From: Streptomyces sp. NRRL F-4489
Lineage (GTDB): Bacteria; Actinomycetota; Actinomycetes; Streptomycetales; Streptomycetaceae
Direction: 5' to 3'
Length of the DNA: 64,000 nucleotides
Assembly (NCBI RefSeq): GCF_001509485.1
Contig: NZ_LLZI01000124.1
Location: 1-64,000 of the forward strand
Below, piece by piece: positions 22,093-31,043 of this stretch (position 1 is the stretch's first letter; each line of letters begins with the position of its first letter). Made by a program: the position numbers and the translations under genes. The notes below the pieces were generated by a model. It was not told the origin of the DNA, did not search any database, and saw nothing but the letters and a program-made list of their open reading frames with translations.

Positions 22093-24084
22093 TTACTTCG
22101 CCTCCGACCATCTGTCGCAGACCTTGACGTCTGCTGTGATAGGCACCTTGAGCATTTCTTGGATTCCGGGCCCTGTCATCGCCTTCTCAAGCAATACTGC
22201 CCCCTCTTCGACCTTGTCTTCTCGACAGTGCACAACTAGTTCGTCGTGGACTGTGAGTGAAAGTCGGAGCCATTCACTGTTTTGCTTGCACAGGTAACCC
22301 ATCCGCACGATGGCCATTTTGTTGATATCGGCCGCTGAACCCTGGATGAGGCTGTTCAGACACTGCCTCTCAGCCTTTTCCCGGATCCAGTCAACTGGAC
22401 TGGCAAGGTCAGGGAGGCGGCGCTTGCGGCCGATGAGTGTGCGGATGTGCGGTATCTCGCGAGTGAGGGCGTCCTGGATCAGCCAGCGGCGGAACTTGCC
22501 GACTTCTGGCATTTTTCGTTCCTGGAGTTCGAGGAACGCTTGGGCCTCGGCTACGGTGGCGCGCATCGACTTTGCGACCGTCGGGGCTTGGGCACCGAAC
22601 AGGGTGGCAAAGGCGAGGGTCTTGGAGTCGTTGCGCTGGTCTTTCGTGACTCTCTCTGGGGGGACACCGAAAACAGCGCTCGCCGTTGCAGTGTGTGCGT
22701 CTATGCCTGCGTGGAATCCGTCGAACCATGCTCCGTAGCCGAGGAAATGGGCCATGACGCGCAGTTCGATCTGGCCGTAGTCTGCAATGAGCAGTTTCCA
22801 GCCTACTTCACGGAGGTGATCCTCCATGGCGACTGTCGCTCTTTCTCGCGGAGCGACGAATAGGCCGCGAACCGCCTTGCCCAGCTCTGTGTTGGGTGCT
22901 GGTACGTTCTGAAGGTTGGGCTCTGCTGAGGAGAATCTTCCGGATACGGTGCCGTACTGCTTGAAGGTGGGATAGATGCGCCCCTCGAAAATGATGGACG
23001 GTTTCCCAGCTGATTCGTCTCCGAGGTACCCGTGCACGTATGTGCCGAGGAGCTTGTTGACTTCCTGGTATTCGAGCAGTGCAGCGCAGACCGGATTGTC
23101 GTCGTGCTTCTTGAGTTCCTCGGCGTCGGCGCTATAGTCGTAGAGGGTGGGCGTGGCTCCCTCTCGCTTCTTCTTCTTTCCTCCCTTGGTCAGCTTGCTC
23201 GGTTTGAGGCCCTGGCCGCCGTCCCGCTTCTTTCCGAAGAGTATGTCTGCTTTTTGCTGGGTGGAATTGATGTTGAAGACGCGGCCCGCTGCCTTGTAGA
23301 CCTGCTCCGTGATCTGCTCGATCCGCTCTGTGAGGTCGGTGTCGAGTTCGTGGAGGGCCTCTGTGTCGATTGGGGCGCCGGTGAGCGCCATGTCCAGGAG
23401 GATCTCTAGGACTTGCAGCTCCAGACTCATTGCCCGCGACAGGCCCTCTGCCTGGAGAAGGGGCACCATTCGCTGCCACAACAACCACGTGTACTTAGCG
23501 TCCAGGAGTGCGTAGCTGGCGACCTTGCTGAACGGGTGTATCTCAACCTTGCGGCCGACGTTCTCGGTGTCGTATTTGTGTCCGTAGGTCGCCTCGGTAC
23601 GGGGCTTGAGGCCGTTGAGTCGGTTTTCGTCGAGCAGCCATGAGGCGACGAGAGTGCAGCCGTAGCGGGGGACGGGTAGTTGGCCGTCGTAGTATTTGGC
23701 TATGCTTACGAGGTCGAAGGCTGCCTGGTGGGCGATTTTGCGGTATCTGTCACCGAAGAAAAGAGGCTGGAGAGCTTCGAATACTTGGCTCGGCCTCAGC
23801 TGGGTGGGGGGCTCGTCCCAGACGGCTGGTATGGCCTCGAATTTCCCTGTGGCGGGGTTCTTTTTCCTGGTGGCCTTGGAGATGAGCGTGTCGCCGTTGG
23901 GGTGGCCCATAGGTATGACGATCGCGGTGCCGTACGTGGCCATGGAGAGCCAGGTGACCTGATTCTGGCTGGGGACGCTTCGGTGAGGGCCGACGGTCTC
24001 GACGTCAAAGGTGAATGCGTCATGCTGTCCGAAGTAGTCGACGGCGTCGGCGAGATCTTCCTTGTTCAGGATGATGTGGGGCAT
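22093..24084 (-). CDS. Family A DNA polymerase with 3'-5' exonuclease domain
   Basis: 663 residues, about two-thirds of host Pol I, as usual for phage enzymes without a 5' nuclease domain. Exo I motif TFDVET has Asp27 and Glu29. The polymerase domain has YGTVSGRFSSAEPNLQNVP (motif 1 region), LLIADYGQIELRVMAH (motif A Asp), the O-helix KTLAFATLFGAQ, and VHDELVVHC (motif C, His-Asp-Glu). It replicates the phage genome with the encoded helicase, primase and SSB-like protein. The terminator at 24106-24154 precedes it, so it starts after a stop in transcription. Confidence 0.95.
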   Translation of the reverse strand: MPHIILNKEDLADAVDYFGQHDAFTFDVETVGPHRSVPSQNQVTWLSMATYGTAIVIPMGHPNGDTLISKATRKKNPATGKFEAIPAVWDEPPTQLRPSQVFEALQPLFFGDRYRKIAHQAAFDLVSIAKYYDGQLPVPRYGCTLVASWLLDENRLNGLKPRTEATYGHKYDTENVGRKVEIHPFSKVASYALLDAKYTWLLWQRMVPLLQAEGLSRAMSLELQVLEILLDMALTGAPIDTEALHELDTDLTERIEQITEQVYKAAGRVFNINSTQQKADILFGKKRDGGQGLKPSKLTKGGKKKKREGATPTLYDYSADAEELKKHDDNPVCAALLEYQEVNKLLGTYVHGYLGDESAGKPSIIFEGRIYPTFKQYGTVSGRFSSAEPNLQNVPAPNTELGKAVRGLFVAPRERATVAMEDHLREVGWKLLIADYGQIELRVMAHFLGYGAWFDGFHAGIDAHTATASAVFGVPPERVTKDQRNDSKTLAFATLFGAQAPTVAKSMRATVAEAQAFLELQERKMPEVGKFRRWLIQDALTREIPHIRTLIGRKRRLPDLASPVDWIREKAERQCLNSLIQGSAADINKMAIVRMGYLCKQNSEWLRLSLTVHDELVVHCREDKVEEGAVLLEKAMTGPGIQEMLKVPITADVKVCDRWSEAK

Positions 24085-24105
24085 GTGGGTGCTTCCGGGT
24101 GTGAA

Positions 24106-24154
24106 AAGCCCGCCTCCCTATCCCGTCGGAACTGGAGCACGGGGAGGCGGGCTT
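24106..24154 (-). terminator. Rho-independent terminator after the SSB-like gene
   Basis: AAGCCCGCCTCCC (24106-24118) pairs with GGGAGGCGGGCTT (24142-24154). Read leftward the stem is followed by TTTTCAC, a short U-run. Confidence 0.85.
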
Positions 24155-24181
24155 GAGCGGACGCGCTTGCAGAGAGTTCGA

Positions 24182-24988
24182 CTATTCGTCGTCCTCTTCC
24201 GTATCGTCCTCCAAGAGGCGGTGCACCACTCGCTTCAGCTCCTGGGGGCTGCTGAAGCGCTCCCACGGGTCGGTGTAGATGACCTCTTTGAGGGTTGTGA
24301 GGGTCTTGCTGTCGATCTCATCGACGTCCCAGTCCTCGTCGAGGTCTCGCGCCTTGACCGTCTCCAGGTGGTACTCGGTGCTAGTGCCCTTGCCTGTCTT
24401 AGAGATGGCGAAATACAGGTTGTCCTTGTCCAGCGGCCCCCTCTTGGGGTCGTCATTGATGGCCTTGAGCTTCCGGCCAATCTTTACGCCGACTTCCCAG
24501 ACTCTGTGTTCCCACTCGTTGGTCGATTCGTTGAACAAAGCCACGTTGAACAGGGCCAGTTTGCGGGCGTAGTGGTCGAGGTCATCGCACAGCGGGCAGC
24601 TGTCCCCACCGCAGCGGAAGCTGCGCTTGCCTGTCTTGATCTCCTGAACGTAGTGCAGGCCGAAGGAGTCGAAGGGCGCGTCCTGGAGGATCTTGATGAG
24701 CTGCTGACTGTTGGTGACCCGCAGCTTGAGGGCGTTCTTGGCTTCGAAGTCGGTGTTGTTGCTGCTGCTGGCCGCGGCCTCGAACTCGTCCCACCCCGCA
24801 ACAGCGCTGCGGCGGGCCGAATTGGTCCGGTGGCTGTGCTCCTCATCGGCCGCAGTCTCACTACGGCGGCGCTTGCGAGGCGCCTCGACGTTGTTATACG
24901 TCTCGTGGGGCGTGTCGTCGGCCGCGTGGCGGCGGCGCTTGGGCCGGGTGTCAATGTCATCAACGTCGAATGCGGCAGTGCGGGGCAC
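24182..24988 (-). CDS. Single-stranded DNA-binding protein, gp32-like
   Basis: 268 residues. A basic, low-complexity N-terminus (RPKRRRHAADD, APRKRRRSE) is followed by a core with a CxxC zinc site (SFRCGGDSCPLCDDLDHYARKL). The very acidic tail RLLEDDTEEDDE is typical of SSB proteins, where it recruits partners. The general order (core with zinc, then acidic tail) matches phage gp32-type proteins. It should coat ssDNA for the polymerase, RecA-like protein and helicase. Strong terminator downstream. Confidence 0.75.
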   Translation of the reverse strand: MPRTAAFDVDDIDTRPKRRRHAADDTPHETYNNVEAPRKRRRSETAADEEHSHRTNSARRSAVAGWDEFEAAASSSNNTDFEAKNALKLRVTNSQQLIKILQDAPFDSFGLHYVQEIKTGKRSFRCGGDSCPLCDDLDHYARKLALFNVALFNESTNEWEHRVWEVGVKIGRKLKAINDDPKRGPLDKDNLYFAISKTGKGTSTEYHLETVKARDLDEDWDVDEIDSKTLTTLKEVIYTDPWERFSSPQELKRVVHRLLEDDTEEDDE

Positions 24989-24989
24989 G

Positions 24990-25223
24990 TCAGCTCCTCT
25001 TGGTGTGCAAGTTGGTCAGCGCGGGGTGGACATGTGCAACGGAGTTCTCTTCGGTGGTGAACTTCTTTGCAAACAGCCGTTCGCGGGAAAGCATCGCGTC
25101 GAGTGCGTCCTCAACGTCGGTGATGCTTTCCTCAACAGGGTCGAACTGGACGGAGGCAGTCACTTCGATGTGTTCGTAGGAGCCGAGATTGAAACGCTCG
25201 GTAACTTGCTTGGTGTAAATCAC
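24990..25223 (-). CDS. Small acidic hypothetical protein
   Basis: 77 residues from the GTG at 25223, overlapping the previous stop by GTGA. The pattern YEHIEVTASVQFDPVEESITDVEDALDAML is beta then helix. One base separates it from the SSB-like gene. No family recognised; perhaps an SSB partner. Confidence 0.55.
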   Translation of the reverse strand: MIYTKQVTERFNLGSYEHIEVTASVQFDPVEESITDVEDALDAMLSRERLFAKKFTTEENSVAHVHPALTNLHTKRS

Positions 25224-25714
25224 GCGGCGTCAACCCCTTCGGATGCCGAGAGGTCCTCGAATAGCTGGGCCACGCGCTCGGAGAACTTGGTAGCAGAGAT
25301 CTGAATACCTTCGCCTTCGTGGTGGAGGATGCCCTCCTCCTCGGCGATGCGGATCATGCCCTCGATCTGGGCCCTGGTGTACAGCCTTCGGTTGCCGCGC
25401 TCAGTCTTTCCCCGAACCACGAAGGTAGGGGCGGGAATGATCCCCGTCCGTTCCCACTTGCGGATGGTAACCGGCTGACGGTTCAGCGCCATTGACAGAT
25501 GACCGATGGAGTAGAACTCGTGGAGCACTCCGCCCACCCGGTAGACGCGCGGCTTGGAGTCCCAGAGAACTTCTGGCTTACTGGTCGGCTCGACCAGTCG
25601 CATCGTCTGCGGATCGATGCTGCGAATGCGTCTGGATGAGCCCGGGTAGTAACCAGGAGCCTGTCGGCTCTGGCCGCCTGCGATGACGGCGAATTCACGC
25701 TCCCAGCGGCTCAC
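25220..25714 (-). CDS. MerR-like helix-turn-helix DNA-binding protein
   Basis: 164 residues from the GTG at 25714 (GTGA overlap with the upstream stop); the longer frame to 25741 is unlikely. FYSIGHLSMALNRQPVTIRKW is a winged HTH recognition pattern and RGNRRLYTRAQIEGMIRIAEEEGI completes the MerR-type wing and helix. The N-terminus is basic and disordered and the C-terminus is helical. It may regulate the early operon or act at the replication origin like small phage initiators. Confidence 0.75.
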   Translation of the reverse strand: MSRWEREFAVIAGGQSRQAPGYYPGSSRRIRSIDPQTMRLVEPTSKPEVLWDSKPRVYRVGGVLHEFYSIGHLSMALNRQPVTIRKWERTGIIPAPTFVVRGKTERGNRRLYTRAQIEGMIRIAEEEGILHHEGEGIQISATKFSERVAQLFEDLSASEGVDAA

Positions 25715-26178
25715 TTGCCCCCCACTCGCACAAAGGACCACACAGTCTTCTCCGGGAAGACCTGATCTACTTCTTCCTCGGTCAGGAGGCCCTCCTGAAA
25801 GAGGACGTAGACCTCCTGCGCGTCAAAGACAGGCCGAGGGGGGAAGAGACGGTCGTAGACGCTCTTCTCCTTCCCTATGCGGGAGGCCGCGTCCTCGTCC
25901 ACCTCTCGGGTAACGCTCCGCTGATATTTGAGCCCAGTAAACGACTTCCCGCCCACCTCATAGGAACGGCCGAGGTCGAGGGCGTAGCTTCCCTTCTCGT
26001 CACGGACACCGAACTCCCGAAGGTCTTCGATCATCTCCTGCTTCAGGGAGTCGAGGAGCATCTGCTGAGCTGCTACGCGATCCCTGATCATGGCCCAACG
26101 GGCCGCTTTCCGCTGGAAATCGGACTCCGGAGTGTTGGCGCTGACGTAGCTCGCCAGAGGGGCGTCGCTGAACTCCAT
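25711..26178 (-). CDS. Helical hypothetical protein, first gene of its operon
   Basis: 155 residues. RKAARWAMIRDRVAAQQMLLDSLKQEMIEDLREFGVRDE forms a long helix pair, then a beta stretch (SYALDLGRSYEVGGKSFTGL) and an acidic end (LTEEEVDQVFPEKTVW). The helix-beta order faintly recalls phage Gam-like host-nuclease inhibitors, but I would not name it so. It leads the operon downstream of the regulatory region 26180-26330. Confidence 0.6.
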   Translation of the reverse strand: MEFSDAPLASYVSANTPESDFQRKAARWAMIRDRVAAQQMLLDSLKQEMIEDLREFGVRDEKGSYALDLGRSYEVGGKSFTGLKYQRSVTREVDEDAASRIGKEKSVYDRLFPPRPVFDAQEVYVLFQEGLLTEEEVDQVFPEKTVWSFVRVGGK

Positions 26179-26267
26179 GGGATTCTCCCGCTGGTCGTTA
26201 GATGGCAGCGGCAGGGCATGTCCAGGCGTGCCATTGGCGGCCGTTGGCCTCCCCCTGCGGCTCTACA

Positions 26268-26330
26268 AGAACAGTACAACAGATGCACAGTTTCTCAACA
26301 CCTTCACATCTGTTGAACACTTGTTGGTAG
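26268..26330 (-). promoter_or_regulatory. Candidate promoter with overlapping inverted repeat
   Basis: CAACAGATG (26277-26285) is repeated inverted as CATCTGTTG (26307-26315). On the minus strand TTGAGA and TACTGT are about 16 bases apart within it. An operator over the promoter of the 26178 gene fits. Confidence 0.5.
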
Positions 26331-26409
26331 CTGCTCGGGGCGCGGTGCCCAAAGTGGCCGGGCGAGGACGTGCCAGTAGCAGGCGGAAACCGACTGTGCA
26401 GTCTTACGG

Positions 26410-26438
26410 GGGGAACAAGGCTTGCTGGCTAGTTCCCC
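26410..26438 (-). terminator. Weak hairpin after the SNF2 helicase gene
   Basis: GGGGAAC (26410-26416) pairs with GTTCCCC (26432-26438). No U-run. It separates the helicase gene from the 26178 promoter region. Confidence 0.4.
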
Positions 26439-26465
26439 GCGAGGAGAGGGTGCCGCGGACGTCAA

Positions 26466-28082
26466 TCAGGCGGTGCGGCGCAGGACATCCAGAGACCGGA
26501 CGAGGTTGGCGCGCAGGGACTCCACGTCAGCGAGCACCCGGCCGTCGTCGTCGGCGCCTCGGCCGTCCAGGATCGCCCTGGCAGTGCGGCGCTTGATCGC
26601 CAGGCGCTCCATGCGGCGTTCCTCGATCGTGTCCTGCGCCACGACGTTGACGACCTCTACCTCCTCGAAGAGGCTGCTGGCCCGGACATGGCGGGTGTTG
26701 CGCTGGTCCATGGCACCGCTGCTGTCGCGCTGGTCGTAGTTGAGCAGCAGACGTGCTTCGGGGAGGTCGAGGCCGTAGCCACCGGCATCGCTGGCGAGGA
26801 AGAGGCGGACATCAGGCTCGGAGGCGAATACGGCCTTCGCCTCTGCTTTCTCTTTCGCCGTCAGGTCTCCGGTGAAGTAGACGGCCGTCCACTGCTTCAG
26901 CTCGGCGGCCACCGCGGGCAACACGCCCTTGTTGAAGCTGAAGAGGATGACCTTGAGTGTGGGGTCGGCCGTCAGACGCTTCCGCAGGTAGCGCACCACC
27001 GCGTCGAGCTTGGGCGAGCGGGTGACGTCGTCGAGGATGCCCCGGTCGACGAGGCGTGCGGCGTACGTGCTGCCGCCGTCTCCAGCGGCGTGGGCGCCTG
27101 CCGAATCCCGCAGCAGCTCAGGGTGGTTGATGAGCATCTGAAGGGCGGAGAGCCGGGCCATGACGCGTCCCTGCACGGTGGTGCCGCTCTCCGCCCGACC
27201 GGCGTACACGGCGGCGAGGTCGAGGGTGCCGAACCCACCGAGCTTGTCGAGTTCCTTCAGCAGATCCTGGGCGATCTGCTCGTAGGCGGACAGGGTGCGT
27301 GGCCCGAGGCGGACCGGGAGGACGGTCTCCTTCACCTTCGGCATATACGGGGCCACGTCGGCGTCGCGGTAGGTACGACGGATCATGGCGTCGCTGATCT
27401 TGCTGTGCAGCAGCGGGAGGTTGCGGTACGCGACCGGGATGCCGGAGCGGGAGCGGTGGATGAACGCCTGGTCGAAGAGGTCCCAGCGGCCGAGCACGCT
27501 CGCGTCGATCCACTCGAAGATCGAGAAAAGTTCCTCGGGCTGGCCGTTGTCGATGACGGTGCCGGACAGGCCGAGCCGATAGCTGGCCGTCAGCCTCTTC
27601 AGCTTCTTCGACCGCTGTGCCCGGAAGCTTTTGATGAAGCTTGCCTCGTCCAGGACCACTGCGTCCGGCCGGATTTTCCGGACGCGCTTCCAGTCGTGGA
27701 TGACGGCTTCATAGCTGACGATGACGTACTCGGGCCGCTGTGCCAGGATCTGCTCGTACTGCCGCTCCTTCTGCGCCTTGGAGCCGTCGACCACGACGCA
27801 GGCGGAGTCGTCTGGGACCACGACGGAAGCCCGACCCACCCGCCGCCGCTTGGTCGGCACGTCAGTGAAACGGGCGAGCGATTCGGCCCACTGCCATTTC
27901 AAGGAGGCGGGGACCACGATCATGCACGTGTCGACGTCGTCCTTGGCGAGCCACTCCTCCATGACGGCTATGGACAGCACTGTCTTGCCGAGGCCCATGG
28001 TGTAGGCGCACAGCATCGCTCCTCTCTCGACTATGCGAGAGAAATCGTCCTCCTGATATGGGTGCAGTTTTCCGGTGAACAC
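26466..28082 (-). CDS. SNF2/DEAD-like DNA helicase
   Basis: 538 residues from the GTG at 28082. Q-like HPYQEDDFSRI precedes Walker A MGLGKT (29-34). Then come CMIVVPASLKWQW (Ia), VVLDEASFIKS (II), LGLSGTVIDN (III), and in the second half KVILFSFNKG, LASDAGGYGLDLPEARLLLNYD (V) and the arginine finger DQRNTRHVR (VI). This is a minimal SNF2-type ATPase, as in phage replication/recombination helicases. It probably moves on dsDNA to remodel forks or remove proteins. It follows the primase. Confidence 0.9.
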   Translation of the reverse strand: MFTGKLHPYQEDDFSRIVERGAMLCAYTMGLGKTVLSIAVMEEWLAKDDVDTCMIVVPASLKWQWAESLARFTDVPTKRRRVGRASVVVPDDSACVVVDGSKAQKERQYEQILAQRPEYVIVSYEAVIHDWKRVRKIRPDAVVLDEASFIKSFRAQRSKKLKRLTASYRLGLSGTVIDNGQPEELFSIFEWIDASVLGRWDLFDQAFIHRSRSGIPVAYRNLPLLHSKISDAMIRRTYRDADVAPYMPKVKETVLPVRLGPRTLSAYEQIAQDLLKELDKLGGFGTLDLAAVYAGRAESGTTVQGRVMARLSALQMLINHPELLRDSAGAHAAGDGGSTYAARLVDRGILDDVTRSPKLDAVVRYLRKRLTADPTLKVILFSFNKGVLPAVAAELKQWTAVYFTGDLTAKEKAEAKAVFASEPDVRLFLASDAGGYGLDLPEARLLLNYDQRDSSGAMDQRNTRHVRASSLFEEVEVVNVVAQDTIEERRMERLAIKRRTARAILDGRGADDDGRVLADVESLRANLVRSLDVLRRTA

Positions 28083-28122
28083 CTGCTAAGGCTCGTCCTT
28101 AGCTCCGGACTTGTGTTAGTCG

Positions 28123-29103
28123 TTATGCCGCGCATTGCTTGAGGCGCCGACGGAGCGGCGTGTACGCAGCGTCGTAGCAGTCCCAGATCTCTTCGTCGGT
28201 CATCTCACCGGGATCTTTTGCTCCCGTGTCCAGATAGTTCCAGTATTTGAGCACGCTTCCTTTGCAGCGGTAGGAGTAGTAGAGCTGAGTGCGGGCAGAC
28301 CGCCCGGCCGAATCGTTATCCTGGGCGAGGATGATGGTGTCTGCCATGCCGAGCGCCAGGTCCATCTGCGCGCGCGACGCGTGAGCGCCGTAGGTCGCCT
28401 TGCCCCCGTCGATTCCCGCGGAGTAGAGACGCACCGCGTCCAGAGGAGACTCCAGCAGCACGAGGGGGCCGTCGAAGTCGATGTGGGCGCCGAAGAGCGA
28501 GGTGCCCTTCGCTACGCCGTCGGGGTAGTTGCGGAAGTGGCGCTTGGACTTCTCCTGCCAGCCGAGCAGTTCGCCGTCCACGCTGCGGATCGGGAGTATC
28601 CAGCAGCGGCGGGGGCGGGTCAGGTCCCATCGGACCCCGAATTTCTCGCACGCGTCGAGCGTCAGGCCACGTTTGCGTCTGGCGGCTTCCGGCGGCGTGG
28701 TGAAGAGAACCATCTGCGCCTCGGACACCGGCTCCCCTGGTTCGACTTCGCTATGGCGGTCGTCTCCCTTGAGCAGCCGAAGAGCCCGGCCGATGGTGCC
28801 CTTCGAGGCGATCCATGCATTCGCGTGCGCCGAGTCGGTGCCCTGCATGTAGGCAACGAAACGAGCGAAAGATCCGGCCCAGTCGCAGGAGAAGCAGATG
28901 AACTGGCCAGAGTGGCTGTGGATGTAACAGGAGGGCCTGCGGTCGTGCTTGCCGGTGCGCTCCAGGTGGGCGGGGCAACGGAGTTTGTAGTTGTCGCCGT
29001 CGTCCCCCAAGACCTCGACGCCGAGGTCAGCTAGGGCAGAGAGTACGTCACCAGGGATGAGGTCGTCATGCCGCCTGGCGATCGAACCACTCGTCCGCCC
29101 CAT
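28123..29103 (-). CDS. DNA primase
   Basis: 326 residues from the ATG at 29103, with GGGAGGTGA two to ten bases upstream; it overlaps the helicase stop by 38 bases. The N-terminal CHC2-type zinc finger has Cys43, His46, Cys70 and Cys73 (LRCPAH and FICFSC). The TOPRIM part has VLLESPLDAVRLYS and ILAQDNDSAG. There is no fused helicase. It lays RNA primers for the lagging strand with the DnaB-like helicase encoded just before it. Confidence 0.92.
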   Translation of the reverse strand: MGRTSGSIARRHDDLIPGDVLSALADLGVEVLGDDGDNYKLRCPAHLERTGKHDRRPSCYIHSHSGQFICFSCDWAGSFARFVAYMQGTDSAHANAWIASKGTIGRALRLLKGDDRHSEVEPGEPVSEAQMVLFTTPPEAARRKRGLTLDACEKFGVRWDLTRPRRCWILPIRSVDGELLGWQEKSKRHFRNYPDGVAKGTSLFGAHIDFDGPLVLLESPLDAVRLYSAGIDGGKATYGAHASRAQMDLALGMADTIILAQDNDSAGRSARTQLYYSYRCKGSVLKYWNYLDTGAKDPGEMTDEEIWDCYDAAYTPLRRRLKQCAA

Positions 29104-30343
29104 CGTCACCTCCCTGCCCGTACCCGAAATCGACCTTGGCCTCCTGGAAAGTTGACGTCTCGTAATCCCACACGAGAAGGAATTCATCGTTGGGACAATT
29201 TCTGGAGGCCATGATCTTGAGCTTGGACTCCTTTGGGACGTCGGTGGCTTCCACACCGATCAGCACGTCACAGTCCTGCTCGAAGGCGCTGGTGTAACCG
29301 ACGCTGCCTGCGGACAGACCGCCAGCGCCCAGCTTCGAGCGGAGGGACTGTGTGGTGACGATGACGGGGATCCCGCAAGCTCGCGCGAGTTGCTTGCTCC
29401 CACGACTGATGTTGGTGAGCGCCGAGTTCGTCATCTTCTCCCCCGTGATTTCATCGCGGAGAAAATAGATACCGTCGATGAGAACCACATCGGGCTTGAC
29501 ATCGTCGATCTTTGCCTGGATGGAGCCAAGGGTTGTGGTGGCCTTGACGTCCTCAGAGATGACGAAAGGTGTGGCGGCCTCTTCCATCTTGCGGATGGCT
29601 TTCTCCAGCCGCTTGAATTCGAGCTTGTCCAGGTCGCCGGACCGGAGCTTGGTCAAGGAAACCTTCGCCGCAATGGCGTCAACACGCTCGCTCAGCTCGG
29701 AGGCGATCATCTCGAAGGAGAAGACGAGCACCGTGTAGCCCAACGCGTTGATGTGCTGGGCCACCGTGATGGCGAGCTGCGTTTTGCCGGACTTCGCAAG
29801 ACCGGTGAAAACGATGAGCTGACCAGGCTGAAGTCCCCCAGTGGCCTTGTCCAGCAAGTCGAAACCGGTGGGCAGCCCGCGGAGTTCGCCGTCGAGTTCC
29901 GCGTACTGCTGGTAGCGCTCCAGGCGCTCGTCGCCGGTCTGGGCCAAGTCGTAGTCGACGCCGGACGGCACGTCGTCCGCGATTGTCTGGAGCATCTCCC
30001 GGACCAGGCGCAGCGCTTCCTCGGTGTTGCCCTCCTCCCATGTCTCCGCGGCGAGGGTGAGGCCCTTCTCTGTGAGGGCGCGTCTCTTCGTCTCGCGGAT
30101 GGAGTCGATCAGATACGCCAGTGGCTCTTCAACTTCAAGAAGCTTGAAGGTGGGGAAGTCCTTGCGCAGCACATCGGCCGTCGGGGCACAGCCGTATTCC
30201 TGTTGGTAGGCGAGCAGAGAAGCATAGACGCTTCGGCGATCGGGGTCGTGGAAGTGTCGGGGCTTGATACCTGCGGCGATGGCGCTGCGCAGGTCGCCGC
30301 AGGTAATGATTTTGGATATGAGCTTGTGCTCGACGTGCGCCAA
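29066..30343 (-). CDS. DnaB-like replicative helicase
   Basis: 425 residues if it starts at the TTG at 30343; no better start exists in frame before the loader stop. Residues 1-125 look like the DnaB N-terminal helical domain. The RecA-type domain has LPTGFDLLDKATGGLQPGQ, Walker A TGLAKSGKTQ (180-189), VVLIDGIYF (Walker B) and IVTTQSL. It unwinds the fork as a hexamer. The loader gene precedes it and the primase follows, a classic order. Confidence 0.9.
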   Translation of the reverse strand: MAHVEHKLISKIITCGDLRSAIAAGIKPRHFHDPDRRSVYASLLAYQQEYGCAPTADVLRKDFPTFKLLEVEEPLAYLIDSIRETKRRALTEKGLTLAAETWEEGNTEEALRLVREMLQTIADDVPSGVDYDLAQTGDERLERYQQYAELDGELRGLPTGFDLLDKATGGLQPGQLIVFTGLAKSGKTQLAITVAQHINALGYTVLVFSFEMIASELSERVDAIAAKVSLTKLRSGDLDKLEFKRLEKAIRKMEEAATPFVISEDVKATTTLGSIQAKIDDVKPDVVLIDGIYFLRDEITGEKMTNSALTNISRGSKQLARACGIPVIVTTQSLRSKLGAGGLSAGSVGYTSAFEQDCDVLIGVEATDVPKESKLKIMASRNCPNDEFLLVWDYETSTFQEAKVDFGYGQGGDDGADEWFDRQAA

Positions 30344-30377
30344 GGCTGTCCGTCCGATGTGGTGGTCCGCTGTGAGT

Positions 30378-31043
30378 TCAGGTGCTTGCGGCGCGGTAGT
30401 CCGGGCCGCTGACGTAGACGATGTCGAACGCCTCCATGGCGAAGGAGGCGGTCGACTCGTCGTACACGGCGGCCCATTCGCCACCGCGCAGATTCGTGGT
30501 GATGATGGTCGGCAGCATGGCGTCGTGCCGGTGGCGCAGCAGAGTAGTGACCTGCTGCGCGGCATAGCCGGATGCGGTGCGGTGCTCCTTGCCGACGTCG
30601 TCGAGGACGAGCAGTGGCACGGTGTAGAGGCGCGTTTCGAGTTCGGCGAACCGCTCAGTCTCCGCGATGGCGGCCTCGCCGCCGAGGCCCTTGTCCACCT
30701 TGTTGTGCAGGGTGAAACTCTTGGTCTTGGACTGGACGTAGTCGGAGAAGCGGATGAAGTGTCCATCGACTTGGTACTTGCGGCAGATGGAGACCAGTGC
30801 CGCGCATGCCTGTGTTGTTTTGCCTCGGCCGGGCTCGCCCGAGAGCATCACGCCTCTGCCGAGTCGGGACCGGTCGCTGGGGAATTGGTGGAGCGGGGTG
30901 TCCTGGGGGATGTGGCGGTTGGGCCAGTCGAGGTGGAGGTCGATCAGTTCCTGGAACGGTTCGTCGAGGTCGCCGAGCCTGATTCCCCACGTACGGCCGG
31001 GCAGGCCCATCTGCCGCCAGTAGTAGGAGGAGTTGACGGTCAT
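30378..31043 (-). CDS. DnaC-like helicase loader ATPase
   Basis: 221 residues from the ATG at 31043 (TGATG junction with the gene before). Walker A GEPGRGKTT (69-77) and Walker B LLVLDDVGKE, then sensor I IITTNLRG. The N-terminal ~60 residues would contact DnaB. It belongs to the DnaC/DnaI AAA+ group that opens the helicase ring onto ssDNA. It lies directly before the DnaB-like gene. Confidence 0.88.
   Translation of the reverse strand: MTVNSSYYWRQMGLPGRTWGIRLGDLDEPFQELIDLHLDWPNRHIPQDTPLHQFPSDRSRLGRGVMLSGEPGRGKTTQACAALVSICRKYQVDGHFIRFSDYVQSKTKSFTLHNKVDKGLGGEAAIAETERFAELETRLYTVPLLVLDDVGKEHRTASGYAAQQVTTLLRHRHDAMLPTIITTNLRGGEWAAVYDESTASFAMEAFDIVYVSGPDYRAAST

Noticed and set aside
25711-26178. 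Gam-like host nuclease inhibitor
   Set aside because: Only a loose helix-then-beta resemblance; no conserved motif, so the function was not assigned.
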